Assembly (NCBI GenBank): GCA_038230255.1
Contig: JBBRNP010000003.1
Span: 1 to 64,000, forward strand
Origin: AV40 sp038230255
Lineage (GTDB): Bacteria; Verrucomicrobiota; Verrucomicrobiia; Chthoniobacterales; UBA10450
Length of the DNA stretch: 64,000 nucleotides
Direction: 5' to 3'
Position numbers and translations under genes: made by a program. Positions 42,519-51,067 of the stretch are shown here, one piece after another. Under the pieces are notes generated by a model, which saw only the letters and a program-made list of their open reading frames with translations, was not told the DNA's origin and made no database searches. Position 1 is the first letter of the stretch; each line of letters begins with the position of its first letter.

Positions 42519-42896
42519 TTATTCTATTCGGGAGCGCTGGCTGCGGTGAAGCGCATTCAGTTGTGGTGACAGTTGCTCGATTGAACTTCGCAAATCTTGC
42601 TCCGAAGCATCTGGCAAAATTCCTAGGTCTCGGGACAGAATCAGCAAACAGGCGAGCTCCATAAGCGACCCATAAGCGATCTCAGAGAAATGCGCCTGAT
42701 CTTTTCGGCTTCGGCGGGAGCTGCCTTCAGCCAGGTTCGCTGCCACTGAAATGGCCGCACGGTTGCATTGACTGATCAAGCCATAGAGTTCCCGCTGAGG
42801 AAATTTTCCGGTCATTAAGTAGACTGCCTTGGATAAGTCTCGCGCAGATTGCCACACGCATAATTTTTCGAATGGGTATTGTTGTCTGGAGTTCAT
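42519..42896 (-). CDS. four-helix-bundle protein (23S rRNA IVP type)
   Basis: 125 residues from the ATG at 42896; an in-frame ATG at 42917 would add seven residues encoded by the repeat array. Family markers: FEKLCVWQSARDLSKAVYLM, LYGLISQCNRAAISVAANLA followed by EGSSRR, and a long third helix FSEIAYGSLMELACLLILS. It is about as distant from the gene at 24812 as family members usually are. Inverted GTTGAG/CTCAAC arrays lie on both sides (42487-42511, 42899-42940), the same architecture with a different repeat word. Function unknown. Confidence 0.87.
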   Translation of the reverse strand: MNSRQQYPFEKLCVWQSARDLSKAVYLMTGKFPQRELYGLISQCNRAAISVAANLAEGSSRRSRKDQAHFSEIAYGSLMELACLLILSRDLGILPDASEQDLRSSIEQLSPQLNALHRSQRSRIE

Positions 42897-42898
42897 TC

Positions 42899-42940
42899 TT
42901 GAACCTCTCCTCAACACCTCAACCGCTCAACTCCTCAACC
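42899..42940. repeat. CTCAAC array, right of second four-helix-bundle gene
   Basis: CTCAAC words at about seven-base steps (CCTCAAC, ACCTCAAC, GCTCAAC, CCTCAACC). Inverted relative to the array at 42487-42511. Confidence 0.65.
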
Positions 42941-42994
42941 CTTTTGCGGCCAGTCTTTTGACTTGAGGCAGCTCAGATCGTAATTTGCGGGACG

Positions 42995-43348
42995 ATGATT
43001 GAGGTCACCCAGAACGCGGCGCGGCAGCTCCGCACTCTCCTTGATGCACAGAAGCAAAGCGCCGGAAAAGGTCTGCGGGTGCAGATCACCAAAGGCGGCT
43101 GCTCCGGTCTAAATTACGAGATGACGCTCGATGAAAAGAAGGCTGGAGACGCGGTCGTCGAGCGCGACGGGGTCGAGTTTTTCATCGACCACGAGAGTGC
43201 GTCGTATCTGCGTGGCTCGACCCTGGATTTTCGCGACGGCCTCACCGGGACCGGTTTTCAGATCCTGAATCCGAACGCGAGCCGAACATGTGGCTGTGGG
43301 ACGTCATTCGAAGTGGCGCAGCAAGCGCCAGTCCGGCTCGGACCTTGA
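42995..43348 (+). CDS. A-type iron-sulfur carrier (IscA/ErpA/HesB family)
   Basis: 117 residues. The three cluster-ligand cysteines are Cys36 (KGGCSGLNY) and Cys99/Cys101 (RTCGCGTSF). A-type carriers receive Fe-S clusters from the scaffold and hand them to apo-enzymes; targets in this window could be IspH, the uracil-DNA glycosylase and HemW, but no direct link is shown. It lies 54 bp after a repeat array and 32 bp before the membrane protein gene. ErpA versus SufA/IscA cannot be decided from the sequence. Confidence 0.92.
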   Translation: MIEVTQNAARQLRTLLDAQKQSAGKGLRVQITKGGCSGLNYEMTLDEKKAGDAVVERDGVEFFIDHESASYLRGSTLDFRDGLTGTGFQILNPNASRTCGCGTSFEVAQQAPVRLGP

Positions 43349-43380
43349 ACGCGCAAAAACGAATCCCCTCGCCCGCCTAG

Positions 43381-44991
43381 ATGGACTACGGCCTTTACCG
43401 GTACGACGAGCCGTACGAGCGCCCAGTTCGGCGGCGGATCAATTACTTCGCCTGGACTGTCGCGATTTTGCTACTGACTGGGTTCGCGTTCGCCGCCTGG
43501 CTAGGAAGTTTTTACATCTTCAGTCAACCGGAGCGGCCGGACAGTTATCGCATTCTACAAAAGCTGCACAAGATCGAGCCGCCCAAGCGATTTGAATTAA
43601 CGGCGGCGGCGCCCGGCGAATTTTTGAGCGCGAAACAACTCTACGATCGTTACAACGCGATGGGCTCGGCTGAGTTGACTAAAACCAACGCGGAGCTGGC
43701 GCGAAATTACATTCGAAATTTTCAACAGGTGCGCGGCCTCGTCCCGTACGTGGTCGGTCGGTATGTGATCATGGAAGTGCGCCAACTCAGCTCGAGCGAT
43801 GTGTTCACTTCCGGTATGGTCGCGTTGACAGGTTCGGTCGAGAGCCCGGAGCTGTTGATGGAACATCTTTATCCGGCCGAGCCGCAATCGGTGCCGCTGA
43901 TCAAGCAAACGCTCACCATGGGCTTGGAACTCAAACTCGATCGCGCCCACGATCTTTCTGCGGTGATTCACGTCGAACGCTTTCCCGACGGGCGGATCAT
44001 GCTGACCTCGGTCCCGCTGCTTTACGGAACTTACACGGTGATGCGCGGCACCGGCACTTTCAGTCTCGAACCGCCGCTCTCTCTCAACCTCGAAGCGGGC
44101 TGGCCGTTGTTTAAGGAACAAGCACGGTTGCGCGGCGAAATGCATTATTCGCAATTCCGGCGAGGAACACCACGCGCCGAGACTCCGACGCAGGTTGCAA
44201 TTCCAGGTTTCGCTCCGAGCGGAACGCCGCCGCCGGCGGAAAATCAACTTGTGCGCGTCGAATCCGCCAAAGCGGTTGAGACCCCCGCGATCGTGCAAGT
44301 TTCGCCAAAAAACCGAAAAGCCGGCGCGAAAGCAACGCCAACTCCGAAGGGGAAATTAGCTAAAGGCAAACCGACCCCGCAACCTTCAGCGACACCGATT
44401 GTTGTCGCCGAAAAATCGAAACCTGCCCCGGCGACGCCGGCGCCATCGCCGATCGTTCAAACGTCACCGCCTCCCGCGCCAGCGAAAACCGCAGCTCCAC
44501 CTCCTCCAGCCGCGAAGCAATCCGCACCCGAGGTCGCGCTCGCTCAACCGGTTGAAACTCCAGTGCGCGCGCAACCGGTGCAGCCGGGCGCTCCCGACGT
44601 CGGCACATTGGCGTCGACCACCGGCGGCGGGAGCTGGAAAACTTTTCCGGCTGGGAAAATGCCGCTCGGTCGTCTCATTGCCACCGGCGATCTCAAGGAA
44701 ATCGCAGATCGCGGAACAGCGGGCGAACGGATTTATCTGAAGGGACAATTTGTCGTCAACTTTTCCGATTCGAATCGCGCCGTGCTCCGACCGCGCGGCA
44801 AGCTGACTGATTCAGTCCTGCATTTCGGCTCCGCGCCAACGCGCATCATCGTCGAATTTCCCGCCGGCTATACGCCGCCTCAACCGGGATCTACGGTTAA
44901 CCGTGACGAATCGCGACCACTCGAGATCACCGAAGTCCGGAAGCAGGAAGACGGACAACTCAACGTCTTCGCCCGCGAAATCATGCAGTAG
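43381..44991 (+). CDS. membrane-anchored hypothetical protein with Pro/Ala-rich linker
   Basis: 536 residues. A single membrane helix (about 25-48, FAWTVAILLLTGFAFAAWLG) follows a short Tyr/Arg-rich cytoplasmic part. The first periplasmic domain (about 50-265) has FELTAAAPGEFLSAKQLYDRYNAM split over two lines and a YGTYTVMRGTGTFSLEPP block. A long linker rich in Pro, Ala, Lys and Thr (about 270-405) then leads to a small C-terminal domain (about 410-536) of beta type. I recognise no named family; similar proteins appear conserved in Verrucomicrobiota in my memory, not tested. Role unknown. Confidence 0.7.
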   Translation: MDYGLYRYDEPYERPVRRRINYFAWTVAILLLTGFAFAAWLGSFYIFSQPERPDSYRILQKLHKIEPPKRFELTAAAPGEFLSAKQLYDRYNAMGSAELTKTNAELARNYIRNFQQVRGLVPYVVGRYVIMEVRQLSSSDVFTSGMVALTGSVESPELLMEHLYPAEPQSVPLIKQTLTMGLELKLDRAHDLSAVIHVERFPDGRIMLTSVPLLYGTYTVMRGTGTFSLEPPLSLNLEAGWPLFKEQARLRGEMHYSQFRRGTPRAETPTQVAIPGFAPSGTPPPAENQLVRVESAKAVETPAIVQVSPKNRKAGAKATPTPKGKLAKGKPTPQPSATPIVVAEKSKPAPATPAPSPIVQTSPPPAPAKTAAPPPPAAKQSAPEVALAQPVETPVRAQPVQPGAPDVGTLASTTGGGSWKTFPAGKMPLGRLIATGDLKEIADRGTAGERIYLKGQFVVNFSDSNRAVLRPRGKLTDSVLHFGSAPTRIIVEFPAGYTPPQPGSTVNRDESRPLEITEVRKQEDGQLNVFAREIMQ

Positions 44992-45003
44992 CTCGGTCGA
45001 GAA

Positions 45004-45699
45004 TCAAGGCGTCGGAGATGGTGACGCCGTATCGGACGCAAAAGGATCTTCCTTGGTCCCGTTCGTTTCCAAAATTATTTTTCCGTCGGAAATTTCGAAC
45101 GTCTTCAGATTGGTCCGGCCGGTCCAGTCTGTCATGTAACGTTTGAACGACCAGGTCCCGTACTGCCAGCTCAGGATTTCTTCGCCGACGGATCGTCCGT
45201 TCACGATGATGCTGGTGATGCGCGCATCTTCCGGTTTTCCATTCGGCGCGGATTGGACTGAGCATTGGGCATTGAGGTAACGGCCGTTCAACCATCGCGC
45301 TTTGCCAATCGGCATACTCAACTGCAGGTGCGCGGTGTTGTCTTCGATCGTCGCGAAAGCATTGCCGTGCAGCTTCGGCTCGGATGCAATCAGCGCATTC
45401 AGATCGTCGGCTGTGAGTTCGATTCGGGCGGCTTGATTTGCGTGAGCGGCTTTTTCGAACGCGTCCCATCGCGCTTGCACCGCTTGTTCCTCTTCCACCG
45501 TCGCCTGACTGATTGGCAGATGCTCGTGATGGATTGAGAAATATTCGGTCCGCAGATATTTCGCCGCGAAATAAGTTCCGGCGACGAAAGCGAGCGCGAG
45601 AAGAATACAAAAGATTACCAGAATCAGACAACCTTTGGCGAAACAACCGAGCCCTCGCTGCGCCGGCGGTGGTTCGATCCACGATGAGCTGCCGTTCAT
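45004..45699 (-). CDS. single-pass membrane protein, hypothetical
   Basis: 231 residues: Pro-rich N-terminus, one membrane helix (about 23-46, CLILVIFCILLALAFVAGTYF) and a periplasmic part with ELTADDLNALIASEP, a segment typical of conserved verrucomicrobial membrane proteins, and strands LQLSMPIGKARWLNGRYLN. The tail is Ser/Pro-rich. It starts inside the end of the HIT gene (4-bp ATGA overlap), so both are co-translated. Function unknown. Confidence 0.68.
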   Translation of the reverse strand: MNGSSSWIEPPPAQRGLGCFAKGCLILVIFCILLALAFVAGTYFAAKYLRTEYFSIHHEHLPISQATVEEEQAVQARWDAFEKAAHANQAARIELTADDLNALIASEPKLHGNAFATIEDNTAHLQLSMPIGKARWLNGRYLNAQCSVQSAPNGKPEDARITSIIVNGRSVGEEILSWQYGTWSFKRYMTDWTGRTNLKTFEISDGKIILETNGTKEDPFASDTASPSPTP

Positions 45700-46220
45700 C
45701 GCGCGCGCTCCTTTTCCATTTTTGCCTGCGCCTCAATCAACTTGTCGTAGAGGGCGTTCAATCCGTCGGAAAGGGTTTTCGTTCCGGCGATCACCGGCAT
45801 GAAATTCGTGTCGCCCTTCCAGCGTGGAACGATGTGAATGTGCAAATGATCGGTCACGCCGGCGCCGGCGGATTCTCCCAGATTCAAACCGACATTGAAA
45901 CCCTGCGCTCGCGTCGCCGTCCGCAGGAGCGCCTGAGCGTGCGTCACCAAATTCCAGAGCTCTACGATTTCATTTTCGCCCAACGAAGCGAGGTCGGCCG
46001 TTTTCCGATAAGGCACGGCCATCAAATGGCCGACCGAGTACGGGTAACGGTTCATCATCAAAAACGCCGTTTTTCGCCGGGCGATCACCAAATGTGCCGC
46101 GTCATCGCTCGCTTGTGCCGCGGCCGTGAGAAATTCCATGTCGCGCGGTTCCTTCTCAAAATATTGCACCCGCCATGGCGCCCACAGCGTTTCGATTTCT
46201 TTTTTCGGAAATTGCTCCAT
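45696..46220 (-). CDS. HIT family protein (Ap4A hydrolase/phosphorylase-like)
   Basis: 174 residues. The histidine triad HLHIHIVPRW is at residues 125-134; upstream are WAPWRVQYFE and RYPYSVGHLMAVPYR. Members with the WAPWR start and about 170 residues cut diadenosine tetraphosphate or other nucleoside phosphates. It is followed by the membrane protein gene with 4-bp overlap. The substrate is inferred from family type. Confidence 0.92.
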   Translation of the reverse strand: MEQFPKKEIETLWAPWRVQYFEKEPRDMEFLTAAAQASDDAAHLVIARRKTAFLMMNRYPYSVGHLMAVPYRKTADLASLGENEIVELWNLVTHAQALLRTATRAQGFNVGLNLGESAGAGVTDHLHIHIVPRWKGDTNFMPVIAGTKTLSDGLNALYDKLIEAQAKMEKERAR

Positions 46221-46282
46221 CGAGTCTAGGGATTGCGCGCGAGACTAAAATGCCGTTCGGGAAAGTCGAGCATTTTGAGCCG

Positions 46283-47725
46283 CTAGTGCGTCAGCAAGAC
46301 GTAATTTGGGCGCCGAAGGTTCTTGCGCTCGGCGGATTCGAACCGGCGTGTGGAATCACGCAGTTCGCGCATTAATTGCGGCGCCTGGTTCGCCGGAACG
46401 GCCAGCGCATCGATCTTACCGGAATTCCATTCTTCGATGGCGACGTCGGGTTTGAGAAAATGCGGCCGCATCAAATAAAGCGGCAATCCTTCATCGGTTG
46501 ACCCGATCGCTTCGTAACGCCAGTGATTCCTGGCCGCTTCCTCGCGAACTTTGCGGCCGAAGATCGACAATGCATCGCGTTGGTCGCGATAGCCGGTGAC
46601 AACTCGGCTCGCCCCATAACCGGCGCTGATGAGAAGAGCGAGGGTCAATATCGCGGTTGCCCATCGCACACCTCGCGCGCGTTGTTTTTCGTCATTCAAG
46701 AATCGCGCGGCTTGGACAGCGACCAATAAACAGAGCGGTGGTATGACGGGGAAAATCCGGTCCACTCTTTTCGACGGAATCACCGACATCAACATGAGCC
46801 CGCCGAGGCTCCAACAAATCAGCCAAAGAGTTTGTGGCGACATTTCTTTGAACGCCGCGCGAAAGTTCCACTGTCGCGTGCGAAGATCGACAATCGCGAG
46901 TCCAATCAGGACCGCGCTCCACGGAAGAAATTTGTGCAGCAAATGCGGCAGATAGAAGAAGAACGATTTCGCGCGGTGCACGTGTGTCCCGACTTCGCCG
47001 AAGCGCGCGAGAAATTCGCGGACGATCACCAGTTCATAAAAGTGCGGTACCCAAAGCCATCCGGCGATCACCCAGATCAAAAATATCGCGAGCGACCCGA
47101 ACCACGGCCACCACCCAGTGTAGAGGCGGCCGTGTCGGCCGCGAGTTAGATGGAAAATCAAAATCCCCGGAAGCAGGAATGCGTAGACGATCGGGCCCTT
47201 GATCAACATTCCCGCCGTCAGCAAACCAAACATCAGCCAGCGATCTTGTGTTCGCCACGGCTCGCCGGTCCTGATTTTTTCCCAGATCAAAAGTCCGATC
47301 AGAAAAATAACCAGCGCGAGGGGCATATCGGAACGAACCAGCGTTGCCAGACGTGGGCTCAGCAAATTGAAACCAAATGCGGCGAACGCGATCAGGCCGG
47401 CAATATTTCCGTAAGCCCGAGACCCGCTTCGGAATAACATGAATGCAATTACCACTGCACACAGGAGCGAAGGCAGCCGCCACGCCACATCCCACGATCG
47501 CGTAATGGGAAAAATCGCGGCGGAGACCCATCCCGTCAGCGGCGGTTTGGTGGCAAGGCCTTGATCGTCGGAGGTGCGTTGGTAGAACCAATGGCCTTCG
47601 GTCACCATTTCGTACGAAGTCCACGCCTGTTTGGCCTGATCGTAATCGTCGAGGTGCCACGGGAGGTTCGTGACTGAAAACAAAACGAGCATGATCGCGG
47701 CGAGCGTCCAGACCATCTTTGTCAT
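46283..47725 (-). CDS. GT39 family membrane glycosyltransferase (ArnT/PMT-like)
   Basis: I place the start at the ATG at 47725 (480 residues), with 47716 possible; the in-frame ATG at 47764 lies in repeat R1, and would add the repeat-encoded RDSSAPLG. About 11 membrane helices. The first periplasmic loop has LPWHLDDYDQAKQAWTSYE with the catalytic Asp residues, then TKPPLTGWV. Such enzymes move sugars from undecaprenyl-phosphate carriers to lipid A (ArnT) or proteins. lpxB follows upstream on the same strand, making lipid A modification plausible; not proven. Two AAGATCGACA motifs lie inside. Confidence 0.85.
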   Translation of the reverse strand: MTKMVWTLAAIMLVLFSVTNLPWHLDDYDQAKQAWTSYEMVTEGHWFYQRTSDDQGLATKPPLTGWVSAAIFPITRSWDVAWRLPSLLCAVVIAFMLFRSGSRAYGNIAGLIAFAAFGFNLLSPRLATLVRSDMPLALVIFLIGLLIWEKIRTGEPWRTQDRWLMFGLLTAGMLIKGPIVYAFLLPGILIFHLTRGRHGRLYTGWWPWFGSLAIFLIWVIAGWLWVPHFYELVIVREFLARFGEVGTHVHRAKSFFFYLPHLLHKFLPWSAVLIGLAIVDLRTRQWNFRAAFKEMSPQTLWLICWSLGGLMLMSVIPSKRVDRIFPVIPPLCLLVAVQAARFLNDEKQRARGVRWATAILTLALLISAGYGASRVVTGYRDQRDALSIFGRKVREEAARNHWRYEAIGSTDEGLPLYLMRPHFLKPDVAIEEWNSGKIDALAVPANQAPQLMRELRDSTRRFESAERKNLRRPNYVLLTH

Positions 47726-47826
47726 TCCGAGCGGAGCCGAGGAATCTCTGATTATTTCTGTCATGGCCGCTTCATTTAGTGTGGTCGAAAATATTTAGAG
47801 ATGTCTCGACGTTGCTCGACATGACA
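47720..47826. repeat. dispersed inverted repeat, type R1
   Basis: TGTCATTCCGAGCGGAGCCG at the left and GATGTCTCGACGTTGCTCGA with CATGACA at the right are inverted; the core is AAATATTTAG. It lies between lpxB and the GT39 gene and supplies the latter's possible upstream start. Confidence 0.7.
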
Positions 47827-47836
47827 TTAAATCGAT

Positions 47837-48958
47837 CTATGCGATCTCGGCGAGGATCGCTTTCGCGGCCCGCTCGCTTGCGCCTGTCTCGCCCAATTGC
47901 GCCGCAATTTTGTCGAAGGCGGAAATCATTTGCTCGCGCGCAATTGGATCATCGACCAAACGCAGGACCGCTCTTGCGAGATCGTGCTGTCGCGCGCGAT
48001 GTTGAATGAACTCTGGAACGACTTCTTTGTCGGCGAGAACGTTCGGCATGCCGAGATACTTCACTTTCACGAGCAACCGTCCGGCAAAATACGTCGGCCA
48101 GGCGACTTTATAGATAAGCGCGAACGGCATTCGAAAATAAGCCGCCTCAAGCGTCGCGCTTCCGGAAGCAATAATCCCCACATAAGCGCGCTGCATAATT
48201 TCGGCAGTCTGGCCGACTTTGATCCCGAACAAATGTCGATCTTGTGGATCTGACATTTTTTCCATTTCTCGAGCGAGCTCGTCAGAAGCCGCTGCCACTT
48301 CGAAACGAAGATTTGGTTTCGATCGCCGCAGATCTCGCGCGCGCTCGATCAAAATCGGAAAGATTTTCCTGACTTCACGCGAACGGCTTCCCGGAAATAA
48401 TCCAACCAGATTCGGATCGCGTTGGATGTCGATCTTACGTTCGCGCAATCGCTCGATCATCGGATGGCCGACGAAGATCGTGCGCAATCCGCTTTGATTG
48501 TAGAGCTCGGCTTCAAACGGAAAGATGCAGAGCATGAGATCGAGCCAGCGCGCCATCTTTTTGATCCGGCCGCGGTTCCAGGCCCACACTTGCGGGCTGA
48601 TGTAGTAAATTATTTTCTGCGAGGGCATTCGTTTTCGCAGAACGCGCGCGAGCCGTAAATTAAATCCCGGATAATCGATCAAGACCACGGCGTTCGGCTT
48701 CGCCGTCTCGATTTCTTTCACCGTTTCGTGAAATTGTTTTCGAAAGTAACCGTAATGCTTGATCACTTCCCACAGTCCGAGGATGCCGGATTGCTCGATC
48801 CAGTTTTGGAAATTCTCGCCCGCGACCGCTTTCATTTGCGGACCGCCGCGGCCGATGAAGCGAAGATCGACATCGGCCTTACGCAGTGCGCGCATCAACG
48901 CTGCTCCGTGATTGTCCGCGCTCGCCTCTCCCGCAACGAAATAGATCGTCTTAGCCAC
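47837..48958 (-). CDS. lpxB: lipid-A-disaccharide synthase
   Basis: 373 residues from a GTG at 48958, which overlaps the stop of the oxidoreductase gene and gives the family start VAKTIYFVAGEASADNHGA. It joins UDP-2,3-diacylglucosamine to 2,3-diacylglucosamine-1-phosphate. Other markers: GRGGPQMKAVAGENF, LIDYPGFNLRLA, YYISPQVWAWNRGRIKKMAR and LFPGSRSREVRKIFP. The open frame extends 33 codons upstream over the neighbouring gene without conservation. Three AAGATCGACA motifs are within it. It forms an operon with the GnnA-like gene and fcl. Confidence 0.95.
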   Translation of the reverse strand: MAKTIYFVAGEASADNHGAALMRALRKADVDLRFIGRGGPQMKAVAGENFQNWIEQSGILGLWEVIKHYGYFRKQFHETVKEIETAKPNAVVLIDYPGFNLRLARVLRKRMPSQKIIYYISPQVWAWNRGRIKKMARWLDLMLCIFPFEAELYNQSGLRTIFVGHPMIERLRERKIDIQRDPNLVGLFPGSRSREVRKIFPILIERARDLRRSKPNLRFEVAAASDELAREMEKMSDPQDRHLFGIKVGQTAEIMQRAYVGIIASGSATLEAAYFRMPFALIYKVAWPTYFAGRLLVKVKYLGMPNVLADKEVVPEFIQHRARQHDLARAVLRLVDDPIAREQMISAFDKIAAQLGETGASERAAKAILAEIA

Positions 48959-49871
48959 TCGATCCGATTCGCTTGGTGATTTCGACCGCGAGCTCCAATG
49001 CCGCCGTCGCTTGAAACCCGGAGACCCGTGGCTGACGTCCGGTGCTCGCGCATTCAATGAACGAGACGAGCTGCTGCTTCAACGGTTCCTCGCGTTCGAT
49101 TTGAACCTTGTCGCGCGTGATCTTTCCGGATACGCGGCGGTAGATCTCGCCACTTTGTTTTTCGTAATCGAGCGAGAGATAAGCGTCCTCCTGAAAAACG
49201 CGGATCTTGCGCATCCGCTCGGGACTGATTCGACTCGACGTGACGTTAGCCACGCAGCCATTTTCAAAACGAATCCTCGCATTCGCGATATCTTCACCGC
49301 GACTCAACACTGGCACGCCGACGGCGTCGATGTTTTGCACCGGCGACCGCACAAGATGCAGAATGATTTCGAGATCGTGAATCATCAAATCGAGCACGAC
49401 ACCAATGTCGGTGCTGCGATTTGGATAAGACGAGAGACGGTGCGCTTCGATAAAACGCGGATGGTTCAATCGCGCTTCGAGCGCGCTCAGGATCGGATTA
49501 AATCGCTCCACGTGGCCGACTTGAAGGACCAATTGATTGCGCGCCGCCAATTCTGCCAGCTCAGTCGCGTGCTGCGGATTTTCCGCGATCGGCTTCTCGA
49601 TTAACAAATGTTTGCCGCGCTGCAAAAGCGGAAGCGCGATCTGATGGTGCGAACTTGTTGGCGTCGCGACCGATGCCGCGTCCACCAGTTGGGCAAATTC
49701 CTCAAGCGACTTGGTCGCAGTTGCGCCATATTTTTTTGCAATCGCGTTCCCCCGCGCAAGATCGACATCGTAGATCGCGGTGAAATCCGCTGCCGGAGTC
49801 TCGGCATAAAGACGGGCGTGATTGCTCCCAATATGGCCAACGCCGACGACGCCAACGCGAATTTTCTTCAT
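48951..49871 (-). CDS. Gfo/Idh/MocA family oxidoreductase (GnnA-like)
   Basis: 306 residues from the ATG at 49871, which overlaps the fcl stop (ATGA). NAD(P)-binding motif RVGVVGVGHIGSNHARLY; the catalytic Lys is in LIEKPIAENPQ and DIGVVLDLMIHDLEIIL is the dimer/active-site helix. In Acidithiobacillus and Leptospira the UDP-GlcNAc 3-dehydrogenase GnnA is of this family and lies beside lpx genes; together with GnnB it gives amide-linked lipid A. The lpxB overlap supports that role here, but gnnB is not in view. Confidence 0.85.
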   Translation of the reverse strand: MKKIRVGVVGVGHIGSNHARLYAETPAADFTAIYDVDLARGNAIAKKYGATATKSLEEFAQLVDAASVATPTSSHHQIALPLLQRGKHLLIEKPIAENPQHATELAELAARNQLVLQVGHVERFNPILSALEARLNHPRFIEAHRLSSYPNRSTDIGVVLDLMIHDLEIILHLVRSPVQNIDAVGVPVLSRGEDIANARIRFENGCVANVTSSRISPERMRKIRVFQEDAYLSLDYEKQSGEIYRRVSGKITRDKVQIEREEPLKQQLVSFIECASTGRQPRVSGFQATAALELAVEITKRIGSSG

Positions 49872-50800
49872 TTGGCGACGTTCTTCAGGAACCAATCGTA
49901 GGTTTGCGCAATGCCGTCACGAAGTTTGATCGTCGGTGTCCAGCCAAGAGCGCGCAATTTGGAAACATCGAGAAGTTTGCGCGGGGTCCCGTCTGGTTTC
50001 GTTTTGTCCCAGCTCAATTCGCCGTCGAAACCGACGACGTCGCAAACTAGTTCGGCCAGCTCGCGAATCGAAACGTCTTCGCCGCAACCGACATTGATGA
50101 TTTCGGGCGAGTCATATTTCTCGAGAAGAAAAAGACAAGCCGACGCGCAATCGTCCACGTGCGAAAACTCGCGACGCGGAGTGCCTGTTCCCCACACCAT
50201 TAACTCACGGGCCCCGCTTTTCTTTGCTTCGTGTGCCTTCCGCAACAGCGCCGCGAGCACGTGCGATTTCTCCAAATCGAAGTTGTCGTTCGGCCCGTAA
50301 AGATTGGTCGGCATCACCGAAATAAAATTTGCGCCGTACTCGCGCGAAAATGCCTGGCAAAGTTTCACGCCGGCAATTTTGGCGATGGCGTAGGCTTCGT
50401 TGGTCGGTTCGAGCGGTCCGCTCAGTAACGCGCTCTCAGGGATCGGTTGCGGTGCGTGCTTTGGATAGACACAGGAGCTGCCAAGAAAAAGAAGTTTGCG
50501 CGCGCCATTCTCGTGAGCAGCGGCAATGACGTTGTTCTGCACGCTCAGATTTTCTAGTAAAAATTCTACCGGCTGGTCGTTGTTGGCTTTGATTCCCCCA
50601 ACTTTCGCAGCCGCGAAGATGACGATTTCCGGTTTCTCTTTCGCAAAAAATTTCGTCACCGCGGCCAAGTCGCCCAGATCAAGCTCGCTCCGGTCGCGCT
50701 TGAGCAAATTTGTGAAGCCCGCCTTTTCGAGGGCGCGAGCGAGCGCGCTCCCGACCATTCCCCGGTGACCCGCGACAAAGATTTTATCCGACTTGTTCAT
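49868..50800 (-). CDS. fcl: GDP-L-fucose synthase
   Basis: 310 residues from the ATG at 50800. It turns GDP-4-keto-6-deoxymannose, the Gmd product, into GDP-L-fucose by epimerisation and NADPH reduction. Motifs: IFVAGHRGMVGSALARALE, FAAAKVGGIKANN, FLGSSCVYPKHAPQPIPE, with catalytic Ser and Cys, then EAYAIAKIAG (Tyr-x3-Lys) and FISVMPTNLYGPNDNF. It is the first gene of the fcl-gnnA-lpxB group. gmd is 26 kb away. Confidence 0.96.
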   Translation of the reverse strand: MNKSDKIFVAGHRGMVGSALARALEKAGFTNLLKRDRSELDLGDLAAVTKFFAKEKPEIVIFAAAKVGGIKANNDQPVEFLLENLSVQNNVIAAAHENGARKLLFLGSSCVYPKHAPQPIPESALLSGPLEPTNEAYAIAKIAGVKLCQAFSREYGANFISVMPTNLYGPNDNFDLEKSHVLAALLRKAHEAKKSGARELMVWGTGTPRREFSHVDDCASACLFLLEKYDSPEIINVGCGEDVSIRELAELVCDVVGFDGELSWDKTKPDGTPRKLLDVSKLRALGWTPTIKLRDGIAQTYDWFLKNVAK

Positions 50801-50863
50801 GACGCGCGAGACGCGCACTAGCATTTTCCGTTTTTACCGGCCGCGCAATTAGCACCTGCTCTT

Positions 50864-51003
50864 AACACCCTGCTTGAGCTGGGTGTTCGATGCGATGCGA
50901 AAAAGCACTAACCGCTTCAGCGGTTTGCTCGAACCTTCCCAGGAAACCGCTGAAGCGGTTACAGCCCTAATATGCTGAAAACACCTCGCTAAAGCGAGGT
51001 GTT
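50864..51003. repeat. cluster of three nested hairpins
   Basis: Hairpin A AACACCCTGCTTGAGCTGGG (50864-50887); an inverted pair AACCGCTTCAGCGGTT (50910-50925) and AACCGCTGAAGCGGTT (50945-50960); hairpin B AACACCTCGCT-AA-AGCGAGGTGTT (50980-51003), a perfect 11-bp stem. The outer pair A/B shares AACACC and GGTGTT. It fills the 267-bp gap between divergent fcl and the aldehyde dehydrogenase gene; no T-run follows, so it is a repeat cluster rather than a clear terminator. Confidence 0.7.
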
Positions 51004-51067
51004 AATAAGACGCAGTCTTTCAAAGTTAGCATTTTCTTTTTTCGCGGTTTACGCAATCCTCACTTCC

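Noticed and set aside
49011..49604. 197-codon plus-strand open frame opposite the GnnA-like gene
   Set aside because: The minus-strand gene has all family motifs and operon overlaps on both ends.
50980..51003. Terminator hairpin
   Set aside because: A perfect stem, but located at the 5' sides of two divergent genes and without a following T-run.
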